64,000 nucleotides of DNA from Opitutaceae bacterium (lineage in GTDB: Bacteria > Verrucomicrobiota > Verrucomicrobiia > Opitutales > Opitutaceae). A program made the position numbers and the translations under genes. The notes below the pieces were generated by a model, which was not told where the DNA came from, ran no database searches, and saw only the letters and a program-made list of their open reading frames with translations. Each line of letters opens with the position of its first letter. Within the stretch, counting starts at the first letter, position 1. This document shows positions 26,474 through 35,900 of this stretch, one piece after another. Location of the stretch: NCBI GenBank assembly GCA_016794785.1, contig JAEUHC010000006.1:124001-188000 (forward strand). Reading direction: 5' to 3'.

Positions 26474-26806
26474 ATGAAGACTCGTGCCAACCTTGCCGTC
26501 CGCTACCCGCTCGCCCGCGGCACCCTGCCGCCCTTGCCGGATCGCCGCCCCCTGAACTGCCAGCCCGATTTCGACGGGCCGCTCTATACGGTGGTGGCGT
26601 ATTATCTGCCGGCCGGAGCGCACTGCGTGGAGACACTCGCGGCGGAGAACGCCACCGACGCGGCGGTGCGCCTGCGGCGCAAGCTCGGCTGCGAACGCGG
26701 CGAACTGGAGATCGTCGCCGTGGCGTGGGGCCGGACGAATTTCGAGCCCGTCGACACGAGCCAGGTGGCGCTGGCGCCGCACTGCGCGGCGGTCGAGTCG
26801 GACTAG
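26474..26806 (+). CDS. hypothetical protein
   Basis: A protein of 110 residues with a compact middle (DGPLYTVVAYYLPAGAHCVE, then ATDAAVRLRRKLGCERGELE) that suggests a small alpha/beta domain. No signal peptide or membrane segment. The upstream extension of the frame to 26030 is low-complexity and includes the decayed fragment, so the ATG at 26474 is preferred. No family is recognised. Confidence 0.5.
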   Translation: MKTRANLAVRYPLARGTLPPLPDRRPLNCQPDFDGPLYTVVAYYLPAGAHCVETLAAENATDAAVRLRRKLGCERGELEIVAVAWGRTNFEPVDTSQVALAPHCAAVESD

Positions 26807-27055
26807 AGGGCAGCGCCGACAACGGCGCTTTGTCGCAGCTCCGCCGCGGTTAAAAATGACAAGGGGCGACTGCTTGCGCGCGTTTTCCATGCTCGCATGG
26901 CCGTCAAGGCGGCGCGCGGTGCCGCCGCCTGCCCGCCGCGCGGCGCGGGGCGCCGCCGGCGTGACTGGCCATGCCTGCGCGGGCCAACGCGCGGGCAGCG
27001 ACCCGACCACCGGACAGGGTGTCCGGCCGGGCAGCGCAGCCTGCGCCGTGGCATC

Positions 27056-27787
27056 ATGAAACAAGGCTTGTTGAATCTGGGCGATTCCTTCGACGGGGCG
27101 TTCGCGATCGCGGGCGGCGAAAAACCGCAGCGGCGGATGGAAGACTACGGTTCGGGCGCATTGAGCGACACCGAGTTGGTGGCGATGCTCCTGCAGGACG
27201 GCGGCGTGCCGGCGGAGGCCGCGGTGGGGACGGCATCCCGATTGCTCGCAGAGGCGGGCTCGATCCGGGGACTGGCCCGGTGGGAGGCCCAGGACTACCG
27301 CCGGCTACGGGGCATCGGCCCGAGGAAGGCCGGCCAATTGGCAGCGGTGACGGAGATCGCGCGGCGGATGATGGCTGCCGGGGAGGCCCGGCCGGTGCTC
27401 AACCGCCCGGAGCAGATTGCGGAGTATCTGAAGCCGTATGCGGCCGGGCTCACCGTGGAGAAATTCTGGGTGCTGTGCCTCGACCGGAAGAACCGGCTGC
27501 TCAAGCGGGTCGAGATTACCTCCGGCACGGCGACCGCTACGCTCGCGCATCCGAGGGAAGTCTTTCGCGCGGCGATCCGCGAATCCGCGGCAGCGGTGGC
27601 CTGTGCCCACAATCATCCGAGCGGCGATCCTGCGCCGAGTGCGGCGGACTTGCAGGCGACGAAGCAATTGCGGGAGGCATCACGGGCTGTGGACATTGTG
27701 CTCGTCGACCACGTGGTCGTCGGCGCACGGGAGCACGATCCCCTCGGTCAGGGATTTTACTCGTTCAGGGCGGCGGGGTTGATCTGA
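27056..27787 (+). CDS. radC: RadC-family JAMM/MPN protein
   Basis: A protein of 243 residues. The N-terminal UPF0758 helix-hairpin-helix part has LSDTELVAMLLQDG and LRGIGPRKAGQLAAV. The C-terminal JAMM metal-binding domain has AHNHPSGDPAPSAAD, the canonical HxHPSGxxxPSxxD site, with the upstream Glu in RAAIRESAAAVACAH. RadC proteins were once linked to DNA repair, but the role is unproven; they are common in mobile and defence regions. A longer frame upstream is low-complexity, so the ATG at 27056 is chosen. It sits at the left border of the defence island. Confidence 0.93.
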   Translation: MKQGLLNLGDSFDGAFAIAGGEKPQRRMEDYGSGALSDTELVAMLLQDGGVPAEAAVGTASRLLAEAGSIRGLARWEAQDYRRLRGIGPRKAGQLAAVTEIARRMMAAGEARPVLNRPEQIAEYLKPYAAGLTVEKFWVLCLDRKNRLLKRVEITSGTATATLAHPREVFRAAIRESAAAVACAHNHPSGDPAPSAADLQATKQLREASRAVDIVLVDHVVVGAREHDPLGQGFYSFRAAGLI

Positions 27788-28325
27788 CCGCCGCTCGCGT
27801 GACCGATTCACGAGCGGAGGAAGCGGAGAATGCGCGGGCATACTCTTCGCGGTAGGCTTTGGGATAGGTGCGGGGCCGGGCAGGCCGCCAGGGACGGGAT
27901 GACGGGCCGGCGCGGTTGAAGCCCGCGAGGGCGGCTGCGGGGGCGTCATTGGCCGGCCGGCGGACGAAGATTGCCGCACCGCCCCAGCGCGAAAGCGAAA
28001 CGGACCAAACCGTCGCGTTCCTCTCGGCCATCAGGCGGAAAAGAGATCCCATAGTGGCGCGCATCAACGGTGCCGCTCCCACGCGCCGGCACTCGCGCCG
28101 CAGGGCGACGGGCAAGGCGCGGAGCAGGGGCGCCGCCGGGTGGCACCAGGTAACCAGCGCCAACCAGCGTTCTCCGGTTGCGGAGGGTCCGTGGCGGGGA
28201 CCGATTTCCAGGACGACCTTCGAGCGGGACCGCAGGCCGGGACGGAACACCTCGGCCCATTCCACGAGGAGCCAGAGAGGGCATGTGACATTGAGCGGTG
28301 CGGGCGGCAGGGACCGGACCTTCAT
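27765..28325 (-). CDS. hypothetical protein, doubtful
   Basis: A minus-strand frame of 186 residues with a fairly natural composition: MKVRSLPPAPLNVTCPLWLL, LATWCHPAAPLL-like segments, and MGSLFRLMAERNATVWSVSL. A competing plus-strand frame (27868-28428) covers the same DNA but is richer in Arg and low-complexity. The C-terminus overlaps the radC stop by 23 bases on the opposite strand. No family is recognised. It may be real, but the call rests on composition only. Confidence 0.35.
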   Translation of the reverse strand: MKVRSLPPAPLNVTCPLWLLVEWAEVFRPGLRSRSKVVLEIGPRHGPSATGERWLALVTWCHPAAPLLRALPVALRRECRRVGAAPLMRATMGSLFRLMAERNATVWSVSLSRWGGAAIFVRRPANDAPAAALAGFNRAGPSSRPWRPARPRTYPKAYREEYARAFSASSARESVTRAAVRSTPPP

Positions 28326-28357
28326 TACGGTGGGGTTCGCCGGTGCGTGGTCACATA

Positions 28358-28443
28358 CTGACCGTTGTCTGGGTCTGGTTTTTCCGGTGGCCACAGGGGG
28401 AAACGGGTTTGGGGCCTTTTCATCCTGACTACTGTCTGTGTCT
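28358..28443. repeat. imperfect direct repeat upstream of CBASS operon
   Basis: CTGACCGTTGTCTGGGTCT at 28358-28376 recurs as CTGACTACTGTCTGTGTCT at 28425-28443, 15 of 19 bases equal. The second copy ends 31 bases before the TTG start of the HTH regulator. The repeats could be an operator for that regulator (inference); no clear promoter boxes were assigned. Confidence 0.3.
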
Positions 28444-28474
28444 TTGGGGAGGTTCTTTTTCTTAAAGTGGTCGC

Positions 28475-28711
28475 TTGGACACGACCGAGGCATTTTCCCA
28501 TGTGCTGCTCCGCTTCCGGCAGGAGCGGGGATTGACACATGAGGAACTGGCGGAGCGGTCCGGGCTGCACCCTACGACGATATCGCTGCTGGAGCGCGGC
28601 AAGCGGCAGCCGAGTTTGGGCACGATCTTCATGTTGGCCGGGGGCTTGACGGTGGAGCCCGAACGGCTCGTGCGCGAAGTGCGCAAGCTGCGGCCAAAAC
28701 TGCCGGTATAA
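28475..28711 (+). CDS. XRE-family HTH regulator of CBASS operon
   Basis: A protein of 78 residues from a TTG start, essentially one Cro/C1 helix-turn-helix: FRQERGLTHEELAERSGLHP, then TTISLLERGKRQPSLGTIFM. The recognition helix is HPTTISLLERG. It lies 65 bases upstream of the patatin gene and in the same direction. Small XRE regulators of this kind precede many CBASS and other defence operons and are expected to repress them. The TTG start is the only in-frame start that keeps the whole first helix. Confidence 0.85.
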   Translation: MDTTEAFSHVLLRFRQERGLTHEELAERSGLHPTTISLLERGKRQPSLGTIFMLAGGLTVEPERLVREVRKLRPKLPV

Positions 28712-28776
28712 TCAATCGTCCGGGGCTTGCCAGGCGGCCGGCATGTGTTCGTATGAACACATAGCCGTCTTCCGCC

Positions 28777-29724
28777 ATGACCCATACGCCTCCACTCCCG
28801 GTGACCCGCCGCGTCCTTTCGTTGGATGGCGGAGGAGCGAAAGGCGTCTACTCGCTGGGATTTCTCAGCCGGCTGGAGCGGGACGCCGGCCGCCCGCTGG
28901 CCGAGGTTTTCGATCTCGTCTACGGCACGAGCACCGGATCCATCATCGCAGCGCTCCTTGGCTTTGGCACCCCGGTCGAGGAGATTTACGAACTGTATTT
29001 GGAGCATGTGCCGACCATTCTGTCGCCGTGGTTGAAGCGCACCCGCAGCGTCCGCTTGCAGTCGGTGGCGGACCGGTTGATCCGAGACCGCACGTGGGCC
29101 GACCTCAAGCCTCTAACCGGAATCGTCGCCACGAATTGGGACAACAAAGAGCCTTTGATTTTCAAGAGCAGGGAGGGGATGGCGCATGCGGGCCGCAGCG
29201 CCTTTGTCGCCGGCTTCGGAGTTCCGCTCACCACCGCCATCTGCGCGTCCTGCGCGGCGGTGCCGCTCTTCCGCCCGGTCACGGTGACGGTCGCCAACCG
29301 CGGCGGCGAGCGGGTCGCGGCCTACGACGGCGGATTCTGCGCCAACAATCCTTCGCTCTTCGCCTTAGTCGATGCGCAGGGATTGGGATTCGATTTCACG
29401 CGAACGGCGCTCGTCAGTGTCGGAGTGGGGCACTATCCCCGGCCTGCGCCATGGACAGCCCAGCGTCTCGCGATGCGGGTTGCGGCGTTGCTGACGTCGG
29501 TCCGGCTCCTTGACGGGGTCCTCGAATCCGGCAGCAACACCGCCAACCTTCTCCGGACACTGCTGCTGAAAGGCGTGCGCACGGTGCGGGCCGACGATCT
29601 TTTCAACACTCCGGAACTCGGCACGGATTTGCTCGAGACCGACCGGGAGAAACTGCGGAAACTGTATGCCCGCGGCACGCAGACCTACCAGCGCCTTGAA
29701 AAGGAAATCCAATGCCTGCTCTGA
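28777..29724 (+). CDS. capV: CBASS effector, patatin-like phospholipase (CapV-like)
   Basis: A protein of 315 residues with all patatin motifs: oxyanion loop DGGGAKG (17-23), nucleophile elbow GTSTG with Ser52, and catalytic dyad Asp184 in YDGGF. No membrane segment. In CBASS, CapV is switched on by the cyclic nucleotide made by the partner CD-NTase and degrades inner-membrane phospholipids, killing the infected cell. The gene overlaps the CD-NTase gene by 13 bases, so the two are translated together. The family and the pairing are clear; the nucleotide signal is not known. Confidence 0.93.
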   Translation: MTHTPPLPVTRRVLSLDGGGAKGVYSLGFLSRLERDAGRPLAEVFDLVYGTSTGSIIAALLGFGTPVEEIYELYLEHVPTILSPWLKRTRSVRLQSVADRLIRDRTWADLKPLTGIVATNWDNKEPLIFKSREGMAHAGRSAFVAGFGVPLTTAICASCAAVPLFRPVTVTVANRGGERVAAYDGGFCANNPSLFALVDAQGLGFDFTRTALVSVGVGHYPRPAPWTAQRLAMRVAALLTSVRLLDGVLESGSNTANLLRTLLLKGVRTVRADDLFNTPELGTDLLETDREKLRKLYARGTQTYQRLEKEIQCLL

Positions 29725-30728
29725 CCCGATACCAGAAACTGCTGAACCGCCGGGCGCGGCCTGATCGCCTCATTGCGCTCAATGCGCGGGTGGCGGAGCT
29801 GCAGGAATCCGAGGACATCAAATACCTGCTCGGCGCGATGGAACCGCTGGACGCCGACTATACCGAGAAGTGTCTCGGCGAGGCGGAGCGTGTGCAGAAG
29901 TATCTCGAACCGTTCGCGAGCATCCGCCTGCAGGGCTCGGTTACGACCAACACCCACATCCGCTACCACAGCGATGTCGACATCCTGACGATTACCGAGC
30001 AGTTCACCGCGTGGGAGGGTGGCGGGCCGGCGCATTTGCCGACCTATGCGCCCGATCCCGTGGTCACCCTGATGGACCTGCGCGCGCGTTCGCGACGCAC
30101 TCTGGCTGCGGAGTTTCCGGAGGTCACGATTCGTGAGAAGGACCGTGCGCTGTCGCTGTCGGGCGGAAGCCTGCGGCGAAATGTCGATGTCGTGACCGCG
30201 AATTGGTATCACTCGACGGAGTATGTGCGGTCGTCCGACGAGAATGTGCGGGGCGTCCAGGTGCTCTCGACCGAGAGCCGCTCCCGCGTGCTCAATCTGC
30301 CGTTTCTTCACCAGCACCGGTTGCGGGAAAAGGATGCGTTGACCGGAGGCGGATCCGGCCGGGCCATCCGGTTGCTGAAAACGCTCAAGGCCGATGCCGA
30401 GTCGGACATCGCGATTTCCAGCTACGACATTTGCGCGCTCGTCTGGAATATGGAGGCGGGGGCGCTGCCGGGCGACGAGGACCACGCCCTGCGGCTCGCG
30501 GGTAACTGCGCGTCATTCCTGCTGGATCTCGTCACCAACGAAGCCCGCTTGAACGCCCTGACCGTGCCGAATGGACTGCGCCGGATCGTCGGACCGGAGG
30601 GCACATCGCTCACGGCCGTGCGGGCGCTTTGGCACGAGTTGTATCGGTTGCTCGAAAACATCCGGCGCGACGGCAAGGAGATCGAGCGCCGCTACCTCAA
30701 CCACGGGCAACGCCTGCTGGCCTATTGA
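29712..30728 (+). CDS. CBASS CD-NTase, cyclic oligonucleotide synthase
   Basis: A protein of 338 residues with the polymerase-beta-like nucleotidyltransferase site: GS at 75-76, HSDVD with Asp88 and Asp90, and a third Asp159 in RRNVDVV, all present. The C-terminal half is helical (SGRAIRLLKTLKADAESDIA; SYDICALVWNM), as in the OAS/cGAS-like helical domain. On phage infection it should make a cyclic di- or trinucleotide to activate the patatin. No Cap2/Cap3 or HORMA/TRIP13 genes follow, so this is a minimal type I CBASS. The clade cannot be set by eye. Confidence 0.92.
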   Translation: MPALTRYQKLLNRRARPDRLIALNARVAELQESEDIKYLLGAMEPLDADYTEKCLGEAERVQKYLEPFASIRLQGSVTTNTHIRYHSDVDILTITEQFTAWEGGGPAHLPTYAPDPVVTLMDLRARSRRTLAAEFPEVTIREKDRALSLSGGSLRRNVDVVTANWYHSTEYVRSSDENVRGVQVLSTESRSRVLNLPFLHQHRLREKDALTGGGSGRAIRLLKTLKADAESDIAISSYDICALVWNMEAGALPGDEDHALRLAGNCASFLLDLVTNEARLNALTVPNGLRRIVGPEGTSLTAVRALWHELYRLLENIRRDGKEIERRYLNHGQRLLAY

Positions 30729-30882
30729 GGTTCCGGTCGGTGTCCGTCGTCGGCGCGGTGGGGCTGCATCGGCGCTCTCCCTTTGCACCGGTTGCAGCCC
30801 GGCGGCTCTCCGACAAAGGACCGGTGCCGGCCCGTCACCCATTTCCGAGATGCCGTCCAAGGGCAGATGCGCGTTCGGATTG

Positions 30883-31704
30883 CTATGCCAGCACAAACCG
30901 ACGCCGCTTGGGCCGACCGCTTTCCTCGAGTCCAAGCTGGGCCAACGCGTAGAGGGCCAAGGCGGAGCGGATTGGAACGACCATTTGGCTCTCCTTCAGC
31001 CCGAAATCGAGTTGGAGGGCGCGAACTTCGGCTTTCGAGAGACCCGGGGCGACGCGAAGACAAAAACTCGAAACAGCGTTCCAATCCTTGTCGTCCTGCG
31101 GCTTTGCGGCCGGCTCGCCCAGATCGGCGGCGGACGATATCCGCCCGATAACAAAGTCTTTGAAGGTGCTTTCCTCATGGCAGAATGCGCGAACGTGCCA
31201 GCGATAGCCGTCGTCCGCGAACGCATGGGGCGTGATCCACCGCCAGCGGTGCGTGGCTGAATGCAGCGAAGCGTAGCGGACATGGATCGACCGCTGCGTT
31301 GCAACCGCTCGAAAGAGGCTTTGGAGAACAATCGGTGAGATTTGCCGAACCGGCAGAGTCACGCGATCGAACCACGGTCCGGCCTCGGCTGATCTGGGCC
31401 CCAGAAGTCCGAGTGCCTCGTGGAGTTCCGGTTCGCCAAAGATCGGCTTCATAGCCGCCGTCGCCCGGTAGAGTTTTCCGTGCCGGTCGTATTCGAGGGC
31501 TCCGGGATTCTGCCGCATATATTCCCGAATATCGTCCGAAACCCGCTGCATCCCGATGTCAAAGCGGTTGAGCAGGTCCGAGCGGCGAAAGCTGCCGCGC
31601 CAATATGCCAATGCCTCCAAATGCCGAAGCCGCTGACGACGGCTCCAGGGAAGTGCGCGTTGTCGTTCCTTCGGTGCACGCTTTCTCCCGGTGCGGGTTT
31701 TCAT
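30883..31704 (-). CDS. WYL-domain transcriptional regulator, last gene of the Wadjet operon
   Basis: A protein of 273 residues: N-terminal winged helix (RRQRLRHLEALAYWRGSFRR, then DLLNRFDIGMQRVSDDIREY), central WYL domain (IHVRYASLHSATHRWRWITP and DDGYRWHVRAFCH) and a C-terminal WCX-like segment. This is the layout of CapW/BrxR-type defence regulators. Its ATG overlaps the jetD stop (ATGA), so it is read with the Wadjet genes rather than with CBASS, whose last gene ends 155 bases away on the other strand. Sensing a nucleic-acid or nucleotide ligand is known for the family; here it is inferred. Confidence 0.9.
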   Translation of the reverse strand: MKTRTGRKRAPKERQRALPWSRRQRLRHLEALAYWRGSFRRSDLLNRFDIGMQRVSDDIREYMRQNPGALEYDRHGKLYRATAAMKPIFGEPELHEALGLLGPRSAEAGPWFDRVTLPVRQISPIVLQSLFRAVATQRSIHVRYASLHSATHRWRWITPHAFADDGYRWHVRAFCHEESTFKDFVIGRISSAADLGEPAAKPQDDKDWNAVSSFCLRVAPGLSKAEVRALQLDFGLKESQMVVPIRSALALYALAQLGLEESGRPKRRRFVLA

Positions 31705-32900
31705 GGTGTGCTACCAGCCGAAAGCGCGCGGGTGATCGCTGCCACGGCCTCGGGCAGCGGAATCTTTTCCTGTTCGATTCCGTAGGCGTGCATGACGCCG
31801 TCGATTGTGACCACGCGTTGCAAGGTCGCGTTTGCAGCGGAAAACTCCTCCGGCGCCAACCGATGCCAAGTCGGATCGACTGACGGCAGACCGCCGTCAG
31901 TTTTGAAGCCATGCACCGATACCGGAGACTGCAGGTGCCGGTAGCTTTCGTAGGCGTCAGAGTTCATCAGAACGGACTGAACGCCGGAGAAGTCGCCCCG
32001 CAGCGCCGCGAGCATGTTGTAACCATAAGGGTCCATGTCTCCCCAGTAGAAAAATCGAACCTGCGCGAGCCATTCGAGCCGGTTGAGCGTTTGGGCGGCC
32101 CGGCCCTCTCCGTAAACCGCGAGCGTTCGCGGAACCGGCGGCAAGGTCAGGAATGATCGCAGGTTTTCTACCACGAGGACATTCGCGATTTCAGCGGGAG
32201 GCCGAAAACGATCAACCGGTATGCCGAAGTCCTCTCCGTTTCCGTTAAGCCACATGAGCCTGAGCATGCGCGGTGCGATCCGCAGGCCGAGTTGGGCATG
32301 GTGATTGTCGGCTTCGCGCCACGCTCCCGAGCCGAGGCCCCGCAAAATCGAAGCCAGCAGAGCGACATTGTTCTCGATGAACTTCCCCGAGACCCCGGGG
32401 AGCGCGATTTCCCGGGGGAAGCAACCGGGCAAGGGGCGGTGATGGAGTGCGTCGACGGCGAGGCCCAGCGCCCGCCCGTCTCCCGGGGTCAGGGATGACG
32501 CAAGCTCGCGTGCGTTCTCTTCGATCCACGGCTGCAGCATGGGAGCCGCGTCAATGGCACCGGCGGCATCTTCTTGAAGACGGCGAAAGGACTCCGCTTT
32601 CCCCACAAATCGAAGGAAATCGGAAGCATCCTCGAACCACACCCGTTTCGGGAGCCTCTGATCGCCATGCAGCCTCAGGCGCCGTTCCTCGAATTCGATC
32701 CGGTAGCCATGGCCCGTGAACTCGTGGCTTCCGTGCCAAAGTTCATCGACTTCGCGCCGCAGCTCGCTCAGCGGCCGGGTCGGCGACGGGACGCCGAACC
32801 GCACCGGGTGCGGAAAATACGGTTCGCCCCGAAAGTGCGCGGCGACAAAGTCGGGATACTTTCGCTGCGCCTGCCGCTTGATCTCAGCTGGCGTCAGCAT
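31701..32900 (-). CDS. jetD: Wadjet subunit JetD, Toprim nuclease
   Basis: A protein of 399 residues of the DUF3322-DUF2220 family. The N-terminal DUF3322 part includes PLSELRREVDELWHGSHEFT. The C-terminal Toprim part has the conserved Glu in NVLVVENLRSFLTL and the metal-binding Asp pair in YWGDMDPYGYNML. JetD cuts plasmid DNA that the JetABC SMC complex has extruded, so Wadjet restricts small circular DNA. It overlaps jetC by 17 bases and shares ATGA with the WYL regulator. Length and motifs are normal for the family. Confidence 0.93.
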   Translation of the reverse strand: MLTPAEIKRQAQRKYPDFVAAHFRGEPYFPHPVRFGVPSPTRPLSELRREVDELWHGSHEFTGHGYRIEFEERRLRLHGDQRLPKRVWFEDASDFLRFVGKAESFRRLQEDAAGAIDAAPMLQPWIEENARELASSLTPGDGRALGLAVDALHHRPLPGCFPREIALPGVSGKFIENNVALLASILRGLGSGAWREADNHHAQLGLRIAPRMLRLMWLNGNGEDFGIPVDRFRPPAEIANVLVVENLRSFLTLPPVPRTLAVYGEGRAAQTLNRLEWLAQVRFFYWGDMDPYGYNMLAALRGDFSGVQSVLMNSDAYESYRHLQSPVSVHGFKTDGGLPSVDPTWHRLAPEEFSAANATLQRVVTIDGVMHAYGIEQEKIPLPEAVAAITRALSAGSTP

Positions 32901-35900
32901 CGGAATCGTCGTCGTCCGCAGCGGCGGCTTGGCGCGCCTGCTCCGCGGTGATGCTCACTACGGATGAACTCGCTTTGGTCGGGTTCTGGAACAGGTGGAA
33001 TGATCCGACATAGGGGATGACAAGCTTGAGGCGTCCGTCCCGCGGCGTCGCAAGCACCAGCTGCAGATCGAACTGCTCGAAGATATTGAGCGCGTAGGAC
33101 GAGTTCTCGTCGTCGCTCTTCTGGAAGATTTCGTCGATCATCACCAAACGAAAGGCGTTGGAGTCCTTTTTCCGTGTGTGCGCCATCCGGAAGCTGAGCG
33201 CGGCCGCCACCACCGTGCACGCGAGCTTGGCCTTCTGTCCACCGGAGCCGCCATCGGAATCGCTGTGCCAGTAGGCCACGAGGTTGGGATCGTCACGACG
33301 CCTTTCGGCTACGACGTAAACGTCCCAGTTGTTGGGGTTCGCGCCTTTGATCGCATCGTTGCGGTGTTCCTTGATAAACGAAATGAGTCCTTGGATCGCT
33401 TTGAAGCGATCGATTCGTTGTTCCGGCGTCATGGCGATTACCTGCCGCGTGCAGTCATCGAGCAGCGCCCTGAACTTGGCCACCGCCGGATCCGGCGACG
33501 GCAGGTGTTCTATTTTTACGAAGGTCCCGTCGTTGTAGGCGATGGGTTGCAGGGTTGTATTGACCTCCTTGATGCGATCCGCGTTGGCCTTCTGCTGCGT
33601 GGTCAATCCGGCCTTGGCGAAATCCAGATCGGACTCCAGGAGACGGTCCATTTCCTCCTTGAAGCGAGCTTCCTGCACGTGGAAGCGCTCGTCTTTCAAC
33701 TTGTGCAGGTGTTCCACCATTGCGGGCGCGGACTTCACCGTCGCGCTCCAGTTGTTGCGGTAGCCCTTGTCGGCAGTCCCGTTGAGGAAATCCTGCATGA
33801 GCGGGCCGAGTTCTTTCTCGGCGCGGTCGCGGGCGCGCCCCGCTTCCCCTGATCGACCGTCGACGCGCGCCAGATGGGCGTCCATCTGCCTCCGCAGGTC
33901 CGTCAGCACCAGCGGGGCGGTCCCCCGCCACTCCAACGCCGCTGACTCGTGAGTCTTCCAATCGAATGAGGCGTTCATCTCGTTGAACCGATTGGCAATC
34001 TCCTTCCGCTCCTTCCGGCGTTGCTCCAGTCGCTCCTCCATCTTGCTGCCGGCGTCGATCTCCTTGTCGTGAAGCATGGAGACGCCATGCTTTTCCTCCT
34101 CTGCCTGACGGAGGTTGTCCGTCAGTTCCTTCAGTTTCGAGTCGCTCCCTTCGAGTTCGGCGATGCGATCCTGCGTCGTCGTAAGCTCGGTCTCGATGGT
34201 TGCAGTGTCGATCGAGCGAAAACTCGCAAGGGCGGTAATCTGACGGATCAGCGCAACGCCGCCATCGATGCTTTTCGCGTCGGTCAGCATTCGCCCGATC
34301 GACTCGTCTTTCGTCTTCAGTTCTCGATCGAGTTCACCGAGCCGATTGCGGAGTTCCGCGATCTTGTTCTCGTTGCTCCAGCCCAGGATGTCGAAATCCC
34401 CCGATTCGAGGCGGCGCCGGGCCTCTTTGAAGGATCGCTCGCCGCCCTTCACGTGCAGATTTTGGGTAATCGCCCGGCCGCGCTCGTTCTTGAAATCGTC
34501 GATCCGCTCGCAGCACCGATGATCGAAATCGCGGACCAGCGACTGCATGAGCCATCCGCGGCACCAGGCGTCGGGGCGGATCTCGAGCTTGCCGTAAACG
34601 CGGCTTCGATCGAGCGACGCGGTTAGTCCGGTGCCCCGCGGCGCCCGATAGTAAGTGAACCGGCTACGGAAGTCGGAGTGCTCGACGTAGCCGGCAACGG
34701 AACCGTAGAGATCGTCGGGAACGATCACCGACAACGCGAAATTGTTCAGGAGCACTTCGATGGTCCGGCGCCAGGGCTGGTCGGCGTCCGCGAGGTCGAG
34801 CAGTTCGCCTACGAAGGGCAGAAGCCCTTCGTTCAGGCCGAGGGACTGGCAGATCTCGTCGCGCATTTCGCGGAAGTGGCGGGGGATTTTCGTGCGCTTC
34901 GAAGTCATTTCCGCAATGTCGCCCGCGAGCTGAAGCCGTCGGTCCCGCAGCTGCTTCGCCTCATGGATCGCGGCGCCGCGCAGTTCGAGGGTCTGCTGGT
35001 GCCGCTGCGTCTCGTTGGCCAGCATTGTGCCCGCATGTTTCTGCAGCCGGGCGAATCCGGCCTGGGTGCTCACCGGATCGGTGTAGTTCAGGGCGCGCAA
35101 CCAGTCGGTCAAATTGCGGGCCGCTGCGCGGGCCGCCGCGAGTTCCAGCACGAGTCGGTCCTTTTCCGTCTTCAGGCTCTGCATCGCGGCGAACGTGTCG
35201 TTGGTCCGCAGTGAGACGTTGATATCGATGATCCGGGCATCGATTCCGGAAAGCACTTCCTTCAGGCGGGCGGTTTCGTCTTCGTGCGCTTTCTTCCGAT
35301 CCGCCAGTGCCGAGATTTCACCGTCGAGCAGGGCGCAGGCTTCCCGGTCGAGCACGATCTGCAAGGTGCGCCGGATCAGCGCAAGCCGGTCGAATTCGTC
35401 GGCGTTTTTCTTGAACTCCAGATACGTCGCTTCCACCGGTTCCAACCAGTGGATCTCGGCTTTCGTCGCCTGTAGCTCCTTGTAGATGTGATCGAGGTCG
35501 GTGAAGTGCTTGACGATGCCGTCCAGGAATGCCGTCGGGTTTTGAGGCTCAAGCATCAGCGTCCGGACAAACGACGTGACATCCTGGACGTCCTTTAGCG
35601 ACACGGCCCGGCAGAAGAGCCGCAGGGCTTCGGGGGTGGGGATTCGGAGTATTCCCTGGAGCTTGCCGTAGTAGGGCGCGGGTTGCGATTCGTAGTGCCA
35701 CTGGTTCCGGTCGAAATGCGCGGCGAAGCCCTGCACGTCGACGTTCGCGATGCCGAGGTCCGGAATATGCAGGTCCGCCTCCTTGATGAGATACCGTCCC
35801 TGATGGTCGCCGCTCGCCGTGATCCAGTGGAGTTGGGCCAACGTCACGCTGCGCCCGAAAGTCTCGTCTTTGAAAACCCCCAGCAAAATCGAGAGCGTGC

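Noticed and set aside
26018..27064. Minus-strand open frame of 348 codons
   Set aside because: Low-complexity Arg/Ala/Pro composition with no recognisable domain, lying opposite a more credible short gene.
27868..28428. Plus-strand open frame competing with the minus-strand hypothetical gene
   Set aside because: Less protein-like composition; kept neither as a gene nor as support, since both are weak.
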